Source: JAAYCB01 sp012744395
Lineage (GTDB): Bacteria > Planctomycetota > Planctomycetia > Pirellulales > Thermoguttaceae
Reading direction: 5' to 3'
Assembly: GCA_028703175.1 (NCBI GenBank)
Contig: JAQVNJ010000005.1
Span: forward strand, 1-64,000
Length of the DNA stretch: 64,000 nt
A program made the translations under genes and the position numbers. The notes beneath the pieces are model-generated. The model was not told where the DNA came from. It saw only the letters and a list, made by a program, of their open reading frames with translations, and did not search any database. Of this stretch, positions 1 through 8,548 are shown piece by piece. Position 1 is the stretch's first letter; every line of letters begins with the position of its first letter.

Positions 1-2
1 CC

Positions 3-1160
3 TACTTCTGCGACGTGGACCGCCCGATCTACGCCCGGGCCAAGGGCATCGCCGCGCTCCAGGGCGGGAAGATGCCCGTCTACGCGGCCGACTTCCGCAC
101 GATGCTCGACGACAAGTCGGTCGACGCCGCGATCGTTGCCCTGCCTCCGCATTGGCACGCCCTGGCGACGATCTGGTGCTGCCAGGCCGGCAAGGACGTC
201 TATTGCGAGAAGCCGCAAAGCCACAATTGCTGGGAAGGGCGCAAAGCGCTCGAGGCGGCGCGGAAGTACAATCGCATCGTCCAGATCGGCATGCAGAACC
301 GCTCCGCCCCGTACAACCACGCCGCCCGCGAGTACATCGCCTCGGGAAAGCTCGGCGAGATTCACCAGGTGCGCGTGATCGATCAGAAAGGCGAGCCGAA
401 TTTCCCCATGGCGGCCGACAGCGATCCGCCCGAGGGGTTCAATTGGGACATGTGGAACGGTCCGGCCCCCGAGCACAACTACAACCAGACGCTCCGCCGC
501 CAGTGGCGGTTCTTCTGGCGCTATTGTGGCGGCGATTTGACCTACGACGGCATCCACCAGGTCGACCTGGCCCGCTGGCTGTGCGGCCTGAAATATCCCA
601 AGACCGTCTTCTCGAACGGCGCGCGCTACGATCGCAACGGCGCGGCCGAAACGCCCGACACCCAATTGGCGGTCCTGGAGTTCGACGACCTGATGATGAG
701 CTTCGAAGTCTCGCTCAACACGCCCTACATGATCAAGGCCGACGATGGCGTGCGAAACGGCGACATCTATCCGTATTGGCCGCAGAACACCGAGCGGATC
801 GAGATTTACGGCAGCCACGGCCTGATGTACGTCGGCCGGATGGGCTCGGGGTGGCAGGTCTACGTGCGGCAGAAGAATCGCCAGCCGGTGATCCGCGACC
901 AGATGCACGGGCGGTTCCCCGACAAGGAGCACCAGCAGAACTTCATCGAGTGCGTGCGGAGCCGCAACAGGCCCAACGCCGACATCGAGGAGGGCCACCT
1001 CAGCATGCTCCTGGTGCACTACGCGATGATCAGCTACCGCCTGGGGGGCGAACGACTCGCGATCGACCCGCAGACCGAGCAGATTCCCGGCAACCGGCGC
1101 GCCATGGAACTGTTTACGCGCCAGTATCGCCAGCCCTGGGTGGTCGAAGACAACGTGTAG
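3..1160 (+). CDS. Gfo/Idh/MocA family oxidoreductase, 5' end cut by window
   Basis: The reading frame is open from base 3, so the start lies upstream and the N-terminal Rossmann GxGxxG (and any Tat signal) is missing. The first in-frame GTG at 15 is unlikely to be the real start because homology-like sequence (YFCDVD) precedes it. Visible hallmarks are ALPPHWH and the EKP motif (CEKPQSHN, where EKPLT is more usual), followed by GGDLTYDGIHQVDLARW in the C-terminal alpha/beta domain that carries the catalytic-type histidine. The family performs NAD(P)-dependent oxidation or reduction of sugars and cyclitols. Planctomycete members usually sit beside epimerase-like TIM barrels, as here with the minus-strand genes that follow. 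The substrate cannot be told from sequence. Confidence 0.9.
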   Translation, partial: YFCDVDRPIYARAKGIAALQGGKMPVYAADFRTMLDDKSVDAAIVALPPHWHALATIWCCQAGKDVYCEKPQSHNCWEGRKALEAARKYNRIVQIGMQNRSAPYNHAAREYIASGKLGEIHQVRVIDQKGEPNFPMAADSDPPEGFNWDMWNGPAPEHNYNQTLRRQWRFFWRYCGGDLTYDGIHQVDLARWLCGLKYPKTVFSNGARYDRNGAAETPDTQLAVLEFDDLMMSFEVSLNTPYMIKADDGVRNGDIYPYWPQNTERIEIYGSHGLMYVGRMGSGWQVYVRQKNRQPVIRDQMHGRFPDKEHQQNFIECVRSRNRPNADIEEGHLSMLLVHYAMISYRLGGERLAIDPQTEQIPGNRRAMELFTRQYRQPWVVEDNV

Positions 1161-1263
1161 CGGACGCGCGAGTCCCTCGAAACGGGGCGAGCACGACGAG
1201 GGTGAAGCCAAGCTGCTCACGCTTGCCGGAATCGCGCCGCCGCCCAAAGAATGACGCGGCAGT

Positions 1264-2124
1264 CTATGTGCCGCGCCCGCCGCCCAGCAGGGTTCGCAGG
1301 AAGGCAACGCTTTCGCCGATGTTGCGGTCCGTGCCGTGGCATTCAATCGACACGGCGCCGCTCCAGCCCGAGCCTTTCAGCAGCTCGATGCATCGCGCGA
1401 TATTCTCGGCGTTCGCGCCGCCGCCGACGGGGACTTCGCTGCACGCGATCCCCGTCTCCTCGCCGCGCAGGGCGGCCGCCAGTTCGTGGCTCACGTCCTT
1501 GGCGTGCATGTGCGTGACGAAAGCGCGCAAGTCTCTCAGGTACTCCACCGGATCGAGCCCGGCGATGAACACGTTGCCCGTGTCCATGTTCAAGCGCAGG
1601 TGCTCCGAGTCGAAGGCCCCAAACAGCCGGCGCATGAAATCGACGTCCGTGGTGTACGGGCCATGCGGCTCGACATTCACGATGACGCCGTAATCCTTGG
1701 CCCAGGGGAGGACCTGCCGGTAGTTGTCGCAGGTGATCCGGAAGACCTCTTCGCGGGAGAGGCCCTCGATCTCGAACGCGCCATCGACCGTATCGACCAT
1801 CGGGCAGTCAATCTCCGCCGCGAACCGAATCGACTGCTGAACGTACGGAACGCCATGGCTTGAGCCGAGCGGCCCCATCAGCGGGTACGAGCCGTCGATC
1901 TGGGAGACCTTCAAGCCCTTCGAATCCAAGTACCGCCGCAACGCACGCGGATTGCTCTCCAGCGAGACGCTCGGGTCGTAGCCCATCGCGGTGATGAAAT
2001 ACTGGCCGTGAATGACCGCGAACTCGACCGATTCGAGCCCGTGCCGGACGGCCGCCTCGCAAGCCGTCGCGAAACTGCCGCTGAGCGTCCGCCAATTGTC
2101 GGTGTGCAAGCCGAGTTCGATCAT
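1264..2124 (-). CDS. Sugar phosphate isomerase/epimerase-like TIM barrel
   Basis: This 286-residue protein has the AP-endonuclease-2/xylose-isomerase-like TIM-barrel pattern: an N-terminal beta strand (IELGLHTDNW), metal-binding-type stretches VNVEPHG and NMDTGNV, THMHAKD, and a final VSIECHG. The Glu/Asp/His residues at these strand ends are the usual divalent-metal ligands. The ATG at 2124 is preceded by AAGGAAG at good spacing. It has no signal peptide, so it is probably cytoplasmic. It lies 18 bp downstream of the next minus-strand gene (2143-3036) and is likely cotranscribed with it. The role is probably isomerisation or epimerisation of a sugar or cyclitol. The substrate is unknown. Confidence 0.85.
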   Translation of the reverse strand: MIELGLHTDNWRTLSGSFATACEAAVRHGLESVEFAVIHGQYFITAMGYDPSVSLESNPRALRRYLDSKGLKVSQIDGSYPLMGPLGSSHGVPYVQQSIRFAAEIDCPMVDTVDGAFEIEGLSREEVFRITCDNYRQVLPWAKDYGVIVNVEPHGPYTTDVDFMRRLFGAFDSEHLRLNMDTGNVFIAGLDPVEYLRDLRAFVTHMHAKDVSHELAAALRGEETGIACSEVPVGGGANAENIARCIELLKGSGWSGAVSIECHGTDRNIGESVAFLRTLLGGGRGT

Positions 2125-2142
2125 CTGTCTTCCTTTCCCAGG

Positions 2143-3036
2143 TCAGGCAATCCAGGGGCGAGCGCGGTTCCGCACGCCGGCCAGCGCGAGGACTTCGTTC
2201 ATCGCGAACACGTCCTCGGCGATTTCGAAATCGAACATTCCGGACAGGCAGAAGTCCGCCCCGTTCTGGAAGGCGTAGGTGTAGCCGTCGCGCGGGCTGA
2301 TTGCCCCAGCTGCCATCACCTTGAAGGCGATCCACGGCTTCGTCACGCCTTTCATCAGCGCGATCGTCTCTTCGGGCGTGTAGCTCCAGCGATTGTCGTG
2401 GCCGATGTTCACGCTCGGGTAATCGGCCGAGTGCAGCGTCTTCACGTAGTAATCGGCGGGAATCCTGTTTTCCTCGCAGCACTCGATCGTTTCCAGACGG
2501 TGGGCTCCGACGCCGGCCGGCAGCCCCACGTCCTTCGCCGCTTCGACCGCCTTGGCGATCAGGTCGGGGCGGGGCGTGCTGCGGCCGCCGCCAAGGTCGA
2601 CCCCGCCGAGCTGGTCGCCGTGGCCCCCCCACAGGTAAATCGAGTCGGCGCCGATGTCGCGGAGCATCTTGCAGGCGTCGCGGTAGGCCCGCATGTCGTC
2701 GGTCACGTTGGCCGTCGGGCAGATGATCCATCTCATCTTTCCGCCGTGCTTGTTGCGATACTCCTGGAGCCAGTCGACGACGCCGGCCGCCGTGTGGATG
2801 ACCACGGCATTCACGCCGTGCGCCTCGGCCAGCCGGAGGGTCTCCTGGAGGCACTCGGGCGTTTGGTAGGCCTGCGCCAGACGCTGCACGTACTTCAGGT
2901 CGCGGCTGTGGACGTTGCCGACAAGCGGGCTGCCGTCGAACACAAGCCGGCTGACCAGCGCCTTGCCGAGCTTGCCGCACGGCATCCCGTTGAACTCCCC
3001 GTGCAGCGGGTCGCCCTTCGCTTTGCTCCCGTCCAT
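2143..3036 (-). CDS. Conserved TIM-barrel-like protein of unknown function
   Basis: The ATG at 3036 follows an AAAGGAG box about 9 nt upstream; a TTG at 3039 is an alternative. The 297 residues alternate strands and helices as in a barrel: AVVIHTAAG, RWIICPTANV, SIYLWGGHGD, AGVGAHRLETIE, DYYVKTLHSADY, PWIAFKVMAAGAI, GADFCLSGMFDF. The endings resemble aldolase or aldo-keto-type barrels, and I recall similar planctomycete proteins left as hypothetical. No nucleotide-binding Rossmann motif is seen. It is flanked on both sides by sugar isomerase-like genes in the same orientation, so a role in sugar or cyclitol catabolism is a reasonable inference, but the reaction is not known. Confidence 0.75.
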   Translation of the reverse strand: MDGSKAKGDPLHGEFNGMPCGKLGKALVSRLVFDGSPLVGNVHSRDLKYVQRLAQAYQTPECLQETLRLAEAHGVNAVVIHTAAGVVDWLQEYRNKHGGKMRWIICPTANVTDDMRAYRDACKMLRDIGADSIYLWGGHGDQLGGVDLGGGRSTPRPDLIAKAVEAAKDVGLPAGVGAHRLETIECCEENRIPADYYVKTLHSADYPSVNIGHDNRWSYTPEETIALMKGVTKPWIAFKVMAAGAISPRDGYTYAFQNGADFCLSGMFDFEIAEDVFAMNEVLALAGVRNRARPWIA

Positions 3037-3066
3037 CAATCTTGGCTCCTTTCGGGTCTGGGGCCG

Positions 3067-3925
3067 CTAGTGGCCCAGATCGGGTGAGGCTGTGCCGCCG
3101 GCCGCCTTGGATACGGAGTGATATTGGTCGATCGCACTGCAAACCGATCGCTCCCCGATATCCAAGAGTCTCCAGAAGCCGCACCAGCCGCTGAACGTCG
3201 TAGTCGCCCTCGTCAAGCGGCGCGATCCATTTGCCTCCCGGAGTCTTTACGGCGGCCGGCGAATCACTGCCGTTGATCGTCACGCAGAGGAGATGCGGCA
3301 TGGCTCGCTCCAGGAGCAACTTGAGATTCTCCTCCCGGTCGACGAGCGCCCAATGGCAGAGATTGAACACCACGCCCAGATTTTCGCGCTCGACCTTTCT
3401 GGCAACGCGGAGCCCGTCATCCACGGTCTCGACCCAGTTGTGTCGATGCGGATACAGAACCAGGACGACGCCGTAGCCCGCCGCCTTGTCGGCCATCGCG
3501 CGGAGGATTTCCACAGCCCGATCGTCCAGCGAGTCGTCCGAGGGGGCGCCGCCGCCGAACAGCAGCGCGATCTGGACGTTCCGCCCCTTGAGCACAGGCA
3601 GCAACTGATCGAGACGTTGCGTATCGTAGGGCGGCGATGCCGCCAGGTTGACGCGCTCGTAGATCTGGAACAATCTCAAGGCGTGCTCGTCGAGCGTCTT
3701 CAGACGCTCCTCGACGCCGCCGAACCAGAGATGCCCGGCGCCGTCGAAACCCAATTCGGCGAGCATTTCCGCTTGCTCGGACAGAGTTCGCTGCCTGGCG
3801 TCGTGCGTGTCGTGGCACATGGCGAACAGAGCCGCGGGCGGTTGTGTCTCCGCGGCACGGAGCAGCGCCCCCTGGAACGACACGGCGATCAGAACGGATA
3901 CCCCGGTGATTGGCAGGCGCGTCAT
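3067..3925 (-). CDS. Exported sugar isomerase/epimerase-like protein, probable 3' frameshift
   Basis: ATG 3925 opens a signal-peptide-like N-terminus (MTRLPITGVSVLIAVSFQG then ALLRAAET). A barrel of the isomerase/epimerase type follows (AALFAMCHDTH, VQIALLFGGG, VVLVLYPHRHNWVET, VFNLCHWAL, GYRGAIGLQC). The family usually continues after GLQC with about 25 more residues ending in a conserved helix. Here the frame instead runs on antisense into the neighbouring gene with no stop. A +1 shift near 3145 gives a short tail (AIDQYHSVSKA onward) ending in TAG at 3067-3069, which I take as the end. Either a frameshift, a degraded end or a sequencing error is present. Confidence 0.6.
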
Positions 3926-4246
3926 TTTCAGCTTCTCGCAGCCCCCTCTGAATATCCAGCGGACACGCGGTCTCCCAAAATCCGCACCGAGATCCACCCG
4001 CAAAGGCCGTGCGCCTCCAGACAAACCAGCCCCGCGCAGTCGATGCGGCTTCGGACGGAGTCTATCCTCACGAAGTCGGCACGTCTTCGCAAGTCTCCTG
4101 CGAACAGGCAGTTGCGCAACCTGTGAATCTTCGCAAATCGCTCAACATCCCCGCGAGCTTGTCCGCGACGGGTAGTGGCCCGACCGCAAGGGGATGCACC
4201 GGATGAGCGACGAAGCGCACCGACCCGGCTCAATCCCGGCCGCGGC
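3926..4246. other. Intergenic, nothing recognised
   Basis: This stretch separates the epimerase-like gene from the membrane glycosyltransferase, both on the minus strand. Open frames here have no recognisable protein character. I see no clear promoter, terminator or repeat. Confidence 0.5.
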
Positions 4247-5899
4247 CTAGAGCCGCCCGAGCCGGCGAAGGTGCCGTTCCCAGACATCCATCCGCACCCA
4301 GAGCTGGGCGAGCACCTGGGGGCGCATCTCGTAATAGCCGGTCATCAGGTGCGATTCGTCCAGCGCGGCGGTCAACTGCCTGTCGAGCCGCGGCGTGGCG
4401 ATGACCAGCGCGGCGGCGGGATCCGCGGGCAGGTGCGTCCACAACTCGACGCGCTCGAAGCGGCGGAGGTGCCAGGGGAGCGGCCAGTAATAGGCGCTGT
4501 CCCAGATCACCTTGATCGGCAGGGCGCGCCCCTCGGGGCTGGCCGCCGCAATCTCCTCCAGGTCGTCCAGGAGCCGCGTGATCTTCGCCGAGGTCTGGGC
4601 GAATACGTAGGGGTTTTGCGGGTCGGCCGGCATCAGGTAACTCGCCCGGTACGACTGCCAGCCCAACTGGCCGGCGGCCGCCACGAGCAGCCCGGCGACG
4701 AGCAGCTTCAGCGGGCGGGCGGGCATGGCGCCAACGGCGGCCGCGGCGCCCACGCCGGCCAGGAGGATCATCGGGGCGAGGACTTGCAGCGCGCACCAGG
4801 GGGTCTTGTACGGGATCGCCGAGTAAACGGCCGTCAAGACGAGCGTGTAGAAGGCGAGCCAGCGGACCAGCGGGAGGCTCGCGCCGCCCGGCAGGCGGCG
4901 GGGCAGCCACGCCGCGACCAGGCCGGCGGCGGCCAGGCCGAGGATCAGCCCTTCCGACCAGACCGGCCCTTGATCCAATCGCCACCAGGCGAGGCGATGG
5001 AGGTAAAAATGCCACACATTGGCGTGTGGCGAGACGCCGCCCGCCCGCTCCAGCCAGGGCCGATAGGCGAGCACGGCGTCGAGCGGGCCCCGCGGATTGG
5101 CGCAGAACGAAGAGAACAGCCCGGCGGCCACGAGCGCCGCCGCGGCGATCCCCAGGGCCAGGTGCGGCAACCTGGCTGCCGCCCGCTCGCCGGGTTGCCC
5201 CGCCGCGCAAGTGCGCCCCACGAGGCTGTTGAGGCCGCTCGCCGCCGCGGCGGCGAAAAAGCTGAGCACGGCCGTCTCTTTCGTGGCCTGCATAAGGCCG
5301 GCGCACGCGCCGGCCGCCAGGCACCAGCCGAGCCTGCCGGTGCGAATGTAGCGCCACGCGGACAGCACCGCGCCGAGCGTGAAGAAGACCAGCAGGGTCT
5401 CATGAATGTAGTAGCGGCTGTAGAAGACCATCGCCGGCGAGATCGCGGCGAGCAGGGCGGCTGACAGCGCGGCGAGCCGGCCAAGACCGCCGTGGAAGAA
5501 CCCGATGAGCAGCACGGCGCCGACCCCGAACGCGACCGGCACGGCGCGGTAGGCGGCTTCCGTGGTCTCGGCGAACGAGCCGGCGCCGCTGAGCCAGGCG
5601 GAGGGGAGCGTGGCGTAGGGCAGGGTCGGCCCGTGGAACTCGCGAGGGTCGTAGGCGTAGTCCCCCTCCAGCCAGAGCTTGCGGAAGATGGCGGCCTGGA
5701 CCGACTCGTCGGCGTGCATCGGGCGGAGGTCCAGGTCCGGGGCGCGAAACGCGGCGGCGGCGGTAATTGCCAACACTGGAAGGAGGGCCGTGGCTTGCGG
5801 AAAACGCCGCCCCGCGGCCGCCTCCGGCTCGGTTGTCAAACACGGTCGGCGCACGATCGCCTCCCTCGGTCCCACGGATGCCGCAACACCGCGGGTCAA
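4247..5899 (-). CDS. Agl23-like membrane glycosyltransferase (PMT/GT39 type)
   Basis: This 550-residue protein has about ten hydrophobic segments. The N-terminal loop RPMHADESVQA followed by YDPREFHGPTLPY is the signature of the TIGR03663/Agl23 'flippase activity-associated' family, related to PMT/GT39 glycosyltransferases. The Asp-Glu pair in the first loop is the expected catalytic and metal site. Such enzymes use polyprenyl-phosphate sugars on the outer face of the cytoplasmic membrane. The C-terminal soluble part (about 400-550) holds ALPIKVIWDSAYYWPLPW. The start is TTG at 5899, overlapping the TGA of the upstream solute-binding protein gene, so translation is probably coupled. The acceptor is unknown. 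Confidence 0.82.
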   Translation of the reverse strand: MTRGVAASVGPREAIVRRPCLTTEPEAAAGRRFPQATALLPVLAITAAAAFRAPDLDLRPMHADESVQAAIFRKLWLEGDYAYDPREFHGPTLPYATLPSAWLSGAGSFAETTEAAYRAVPVAFGVGAVLLIGFFHGGLGRLAALSAALLAAISPAMVFYSRYYIHETLLVFFTLGAVLSAWRYIRTGRLGWCLAAGACAGLMQATKETAVLSFFAAAAASGLNSLVGRTCAAGQPGERAAARLPHLALGIAAAALVAAGLFSSFCANPRGPLDAVLAYRPWLERAGGVSPHANVWHFYLHRLAWWRLDQGPVWSEGLILGLAAAGLVAAWLPRRLPGGASLPLVRWLAFYTLVLTAVYSAIPYKTPWCALQVLAPMILLAGVGAAAAVGAMPARPLKLLVAGLLVAAAGQLGWQSYRASYLMPADPQNPYVFAQTSAKITRLLDDLEEIAAASPEGRALPIKVIWDSAYYWPLPWHLRRFERVELWTHLPADPAAALVIATPRLDRQLTAALDESHLMTGYYEMRPQVLAQLWVRMDVWERHLRRLGRL

Positions 5900-6936
5900 T
5901 CCGCCCCGGTGAAGTGGAGCCGGATGAATCCCGCTGCCGCCTCCCAGCGCGCGGCCGCCTTTGCGAAATCGATCTCCATCGCGCGGATCGTCTTGGGCGT
6001 TTCCACCCGGACTTCCGCCTGCACGGCCGGATTGAGAGGAATCTGGGCGCTCGGGCCGGCGGCCAATTTCGCCTCGACCGCCGGCGAAAGCAGGTAATCG
6101 ACCAGCCGCCGCGCGTTTTCCGGATTGGGGCCGTTCTTAATCACCGCCACCGTGTTGGGGATGAACAGCGTGCCCAGCTGGCCCTCGCCCTGGTCGGGGT
6201 AGACGATCGCCACCGGCATCCCCTTCTCGACCTCGATGATCGCGTCGTCGGTATCGGTCAGGCCGAAGTGGGCGTGCCCGGCAGCCACCGCGAGCGCCAC
6301 CTGCTTGTTGCCCGAAAGCACCTGCACGCCGTTCTTCTTCAGTTTCAGGAAGTAGTCCTGGGCCTTGCTGTCGCCCCATGCGGCGAACAGGCAGGCCGCG
6401 TGCGTCGCGGTCGTGCCGAACAGGGGCTTGGCGATCGCCGCCTTGCCACTCCACTTGGAGACGCCCAGGTCCTCGACCGATCGCGGGCGCTCCGCCTCGG
6501 AAACGAGTGCCGTATTGACGATCAGAACCCGCGCCCGGGCGGCGAATCCGTGCCAGGCGCCGTCGTCCGACCGGTACGCCGGCGGATAGCTTTCGGCGGC
6601 CGGCGACGGGTAGGCCTCGATCAGGCCCTGTTGCTGGAGCCGGATTGTGTTGAGAATCTCGTTGTTCCAGAAGACATCGCAGCGGGGCCGGTCGCGTTCG
6701 GCCAGCAGGGCCCTGGCCAGGCCCACCGTCTTGGTCGATTCCGTGTCGAACTTGGGCAGCACCTTGATGCCGGTGGAGGCCTCGAAGTCCGCGAAAATCG
6801 GCTCCGAGAACTCCGAGTCGAGAGCCGTGTAGACGATCACCTCCCGCGACGATCGGCTCCAGCAGCCGGCGATGAGGACAACCGCCAGGCCGGCCAGGGC
6901 CGCGGCGGCGAGTCGAGTGGACGTGGCGCTGGTCAT
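5896..6936 (-). CDS. Fe(III)-type ABC transporter substrate-binding lipoprotein
   Basis: ATG 6936 has an AGGAG box 7 nt upstream. The signal peptide ends in a lipobox LIAGC with the lipidated Cys near residue 25. The mature protein resembles the FbpA/AfuA iron-binding class: VIVYTALDSEFSEPIFADFE at the start, DVFWNNE, LSGNKQVALAVAAG, VAIVYPDQ and a tail with VDYLLSP. These proteins capture ferric iron or related anions and feed an ABC permease. No permease or ATPase gene lies nearby, so this is an orphan binding protein, or its partners are elsewhere. It overlaps the Agl23-like gene by 4 bases. Confidence 0.85.
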   Translation of the reverse strand: MTSATSTRLAAAALAGLAVVLIAGCWSRSSREVIVYTALDSEFSEPIFADFEASTGIKVLPKFDTESTKTVGLARALLAERDRPRCDVFWNNEILNTIRLQQQGLIEAYPSPAAESYPPAYRSDDGAWHGFAARARVLIVNTALVSEAERPRSVEDLGVSKWSGKAAIAKPLFGTTATHAACLFAAWGDSKAQDYFLKLKKNGVQVLSGNKQVALAVAAGHAHFGLTDTDDAIIEVEKGMPVAIVYPDQGEGQLGTLFIPNTVAVIKNGPNPENARRLVDYLLSPAVEAKLAAGPSAQIPLNPAVQAEVRVETPKTIRAMEIDFAKAAARWEAAAGFIRLHFTGAD

Positions 6937-6993
6937 TGCGATCTCCTGGGAAACCGGCACGAGTCAGGCTACGCGCCCCGGGCGAATCCTGCG

Positions 6994-6999
6994 TACAAT
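6994..6999 (+). promoter_or_regulatory. Candidate -10 box TACAAT
   Basis: TACAAT lies 7 nt before an in-frame ATG (7006) and 46 nt before the preferred GTG start (7045) of the HEXXH protein. No good -35 box is seen 16-18 nt upstream. Transcription would begin near 7006. Confidence 0.35.
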
Positions 7000-7044
7000 G
7001 ATTGTATGGGAAACACGCGCCTCCCGCAACGAAGGAGTCTTCCG

Positions 7045-8484
7045 GTGCCCATCGAAGAACGGCCGTCTCCCGCGCCGAATCGCAGTCCGGGGCATTTGGC
7101 CGCCGCCATTTTCGTCCTCGCCGCGGCCCTCGCCGTCGAGGTCTTGGCGGGCGAGGCCTTCGTCCGCGATCCCAACCAGCGTTCGCTGGCCGATCTCTTG
7201 AAGGGCGACGACGGCCCGGGCAAGTGGATTCCCGGCGTGCCGCGGGCCCGCGTCGATGAAGCCCGCGCGGCGGCCGAAGGGATTCGCAAGGTGGAAGGCC
7301 GCCGGCTGATTCTCTTCACCGATGTGCCGCCCGACAGGGAGGTCGATGAGCTGCCCGCGGTCTTCGAGCAGGCGTTTGCCGGCTGGTGCGACTATTTTGA
7401 CATCGACCCGGCCGTCCAGGTCAACTGGCACATGACCGGGTTCCTGATGAAGGACGGCGATCGGTTCCGCCGCGCCGGCTTGCTGCCGGCGATGCTGCCT
7501 TCGTTCCCGAACGGATTCGCCGTCAACTACGACCTCTGGATCTACGAGCAGCCGACCGCCTACTACCGCCGGCATCTGCTGCTGCACGAAGGGACGCACG
7601 GATTCATGAACACGATTCTGAAGTCGTGCGGCCCGCCGTGGTACATGGAGGGGATGGCCGAGCTTCTCGGCACCCACCGCTGGGACGGGGGCCGCCTGGC
7701 CCTGGGAACCGTCCCCAAGACCCGCGACGAGGCGCCGATGTGGGGCCGGGTGCGAACCATTCAGGACCTGTTTGCCGCTGGCAAGGCGCTGCCGCTGGAG
7801 GAGGTCTTTGATTTCGATGGCCGAGCCCACAGCCAGAACGAGGCCTATGCGTGGAGCTGGGCGGCGGCGGCGTTTCTCGATTTCCACCCCCGTTACCGGC
7901 AGCCGTTCCGCGCGCTTTCCCGCGCGGTCGAGGCCGAGGATTTTTTGGGCAAGTTCCGCGAGTTGGTCGGGGACCAGTGGGCCCAGCTCGCCGAAGAATG
8001 GCAGGTGTTCCTTGCCAACCTGGAATACGGCTACGAGGCCGAGCGGATGGCGATCGACTTCACTCCGGGCGAGCCTCCGGCCGAGGGGTGGAACCTGGTC
8101 AAGATCGACGCCGCCCGGGGCTGGCAGAACACGCGTCTTCGCCTGCCCGCCGGCAGCCTCTGCGAAATCCGCGCTCGCGGCCGCTACCAGGTGGCCGAGG
8201 AGCCGCGGACCTGGTGGTGCGAGCCCGGCGGCGTGACAATTCGCTACTACCAGGGAAAGCCGCTGGGCGTGCTGCTGGCCGCGGTCCGCCCCGACGCCCC
8301 CGCCCAGGGCCCCAGCGCATTGATCCGTCCCCTGGCGATCGGCCTGGGGAGCACCTTTACCGTCGAACAGTCGGGGACGCTCTACCTGCGGGTCAACGAC
8401 TCGGCGGGCGAGTTGGACGACAACGCCGGTTCGCTCGACGCGGCCGTCCGGATGAACTCCGCGCCCGCGGCTCCCGCCCAGTAG
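7045..8484 (+). CDS. Secreted HEXXH-motif putative metalloprotease
   Basis: GTG 7045 is chosen because GAAGGAG lies 7 nt upstream. An in-frame ATG at 7006, right after a -10-like TACAAT, would add 13 residues and could act as a leaderless start. Residues 12-35 form a signal peptide (LAAAIFVLAAALAVEVLAG). HEGTH around residue 180 is a gluzincin-type zinc motif; the Glu in YMEGMAELLG about 25 residues later could supply the third ligand. The C-terminal 150 residues are beta-rich and resemble a galactose-binding or LecA-like fold (GTLYLRVNDSAGEL, DDNAGSL). The mature product is probably periplasmic or secreted. The substrate is unknown and proteolysis is not proven. Confidence 0.75.
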   Translation: MPIEERPSPAPNRSPGHLAAAIFVLAAALAVEVLAGEAFVRDPNQRSLADLLKGDDGPGKWIPGVPRARVDEARAAAEGIRKVEGRRLILFTDVPPDREVDELPAVFEQAFAGWCDYFDIDPAVQVNWHMTGFLMKDGDRFRRAGLLPAMLPSFPNGFAVNYDLWIYEQPTAYYRRHLLLHEGTHGFMNTILKSCGPPWYMEGMAELLGTHRWDGGRLALGTVPKTRDEAPMWGRVRTIQDLFAAGKALPLEEVFDFDGRAHSQNEAYAWSWAAAAFLDFHPRYRQPFRALSRAVEAEDFLGKFRELVGDQWAQLAEEWQVFLANLEYGYEAERMAIDFTPGEPPAEGWNLVKIDAARGWQNTRLRLPAGSLCEIRARGRYQVAEEPRTWWCEPGGVTIRYYQGKPLGVLLAAVRPDAPAQGPSALIRPLAIGLGSTFTVEQSGTLYLRVNDSAGELDDNAGSLDAAVRMNSAPAAPAQ

Positions 8485-8548
8485 CCGGGCGACCAGCCTT
8501 TTTTCAGACAGATCGTGAACGCTTCGCCGCGTTCCCAGCCCGGCCAGT

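Noticed and set aside
1808..4024. Very long minus-strand open frame across three genes
   Set aside because: Only its first part is protein-like; the rest is antisense or out of frame to two well-supported genes. It results from the 3' frameshift of the epimerase-like gene.
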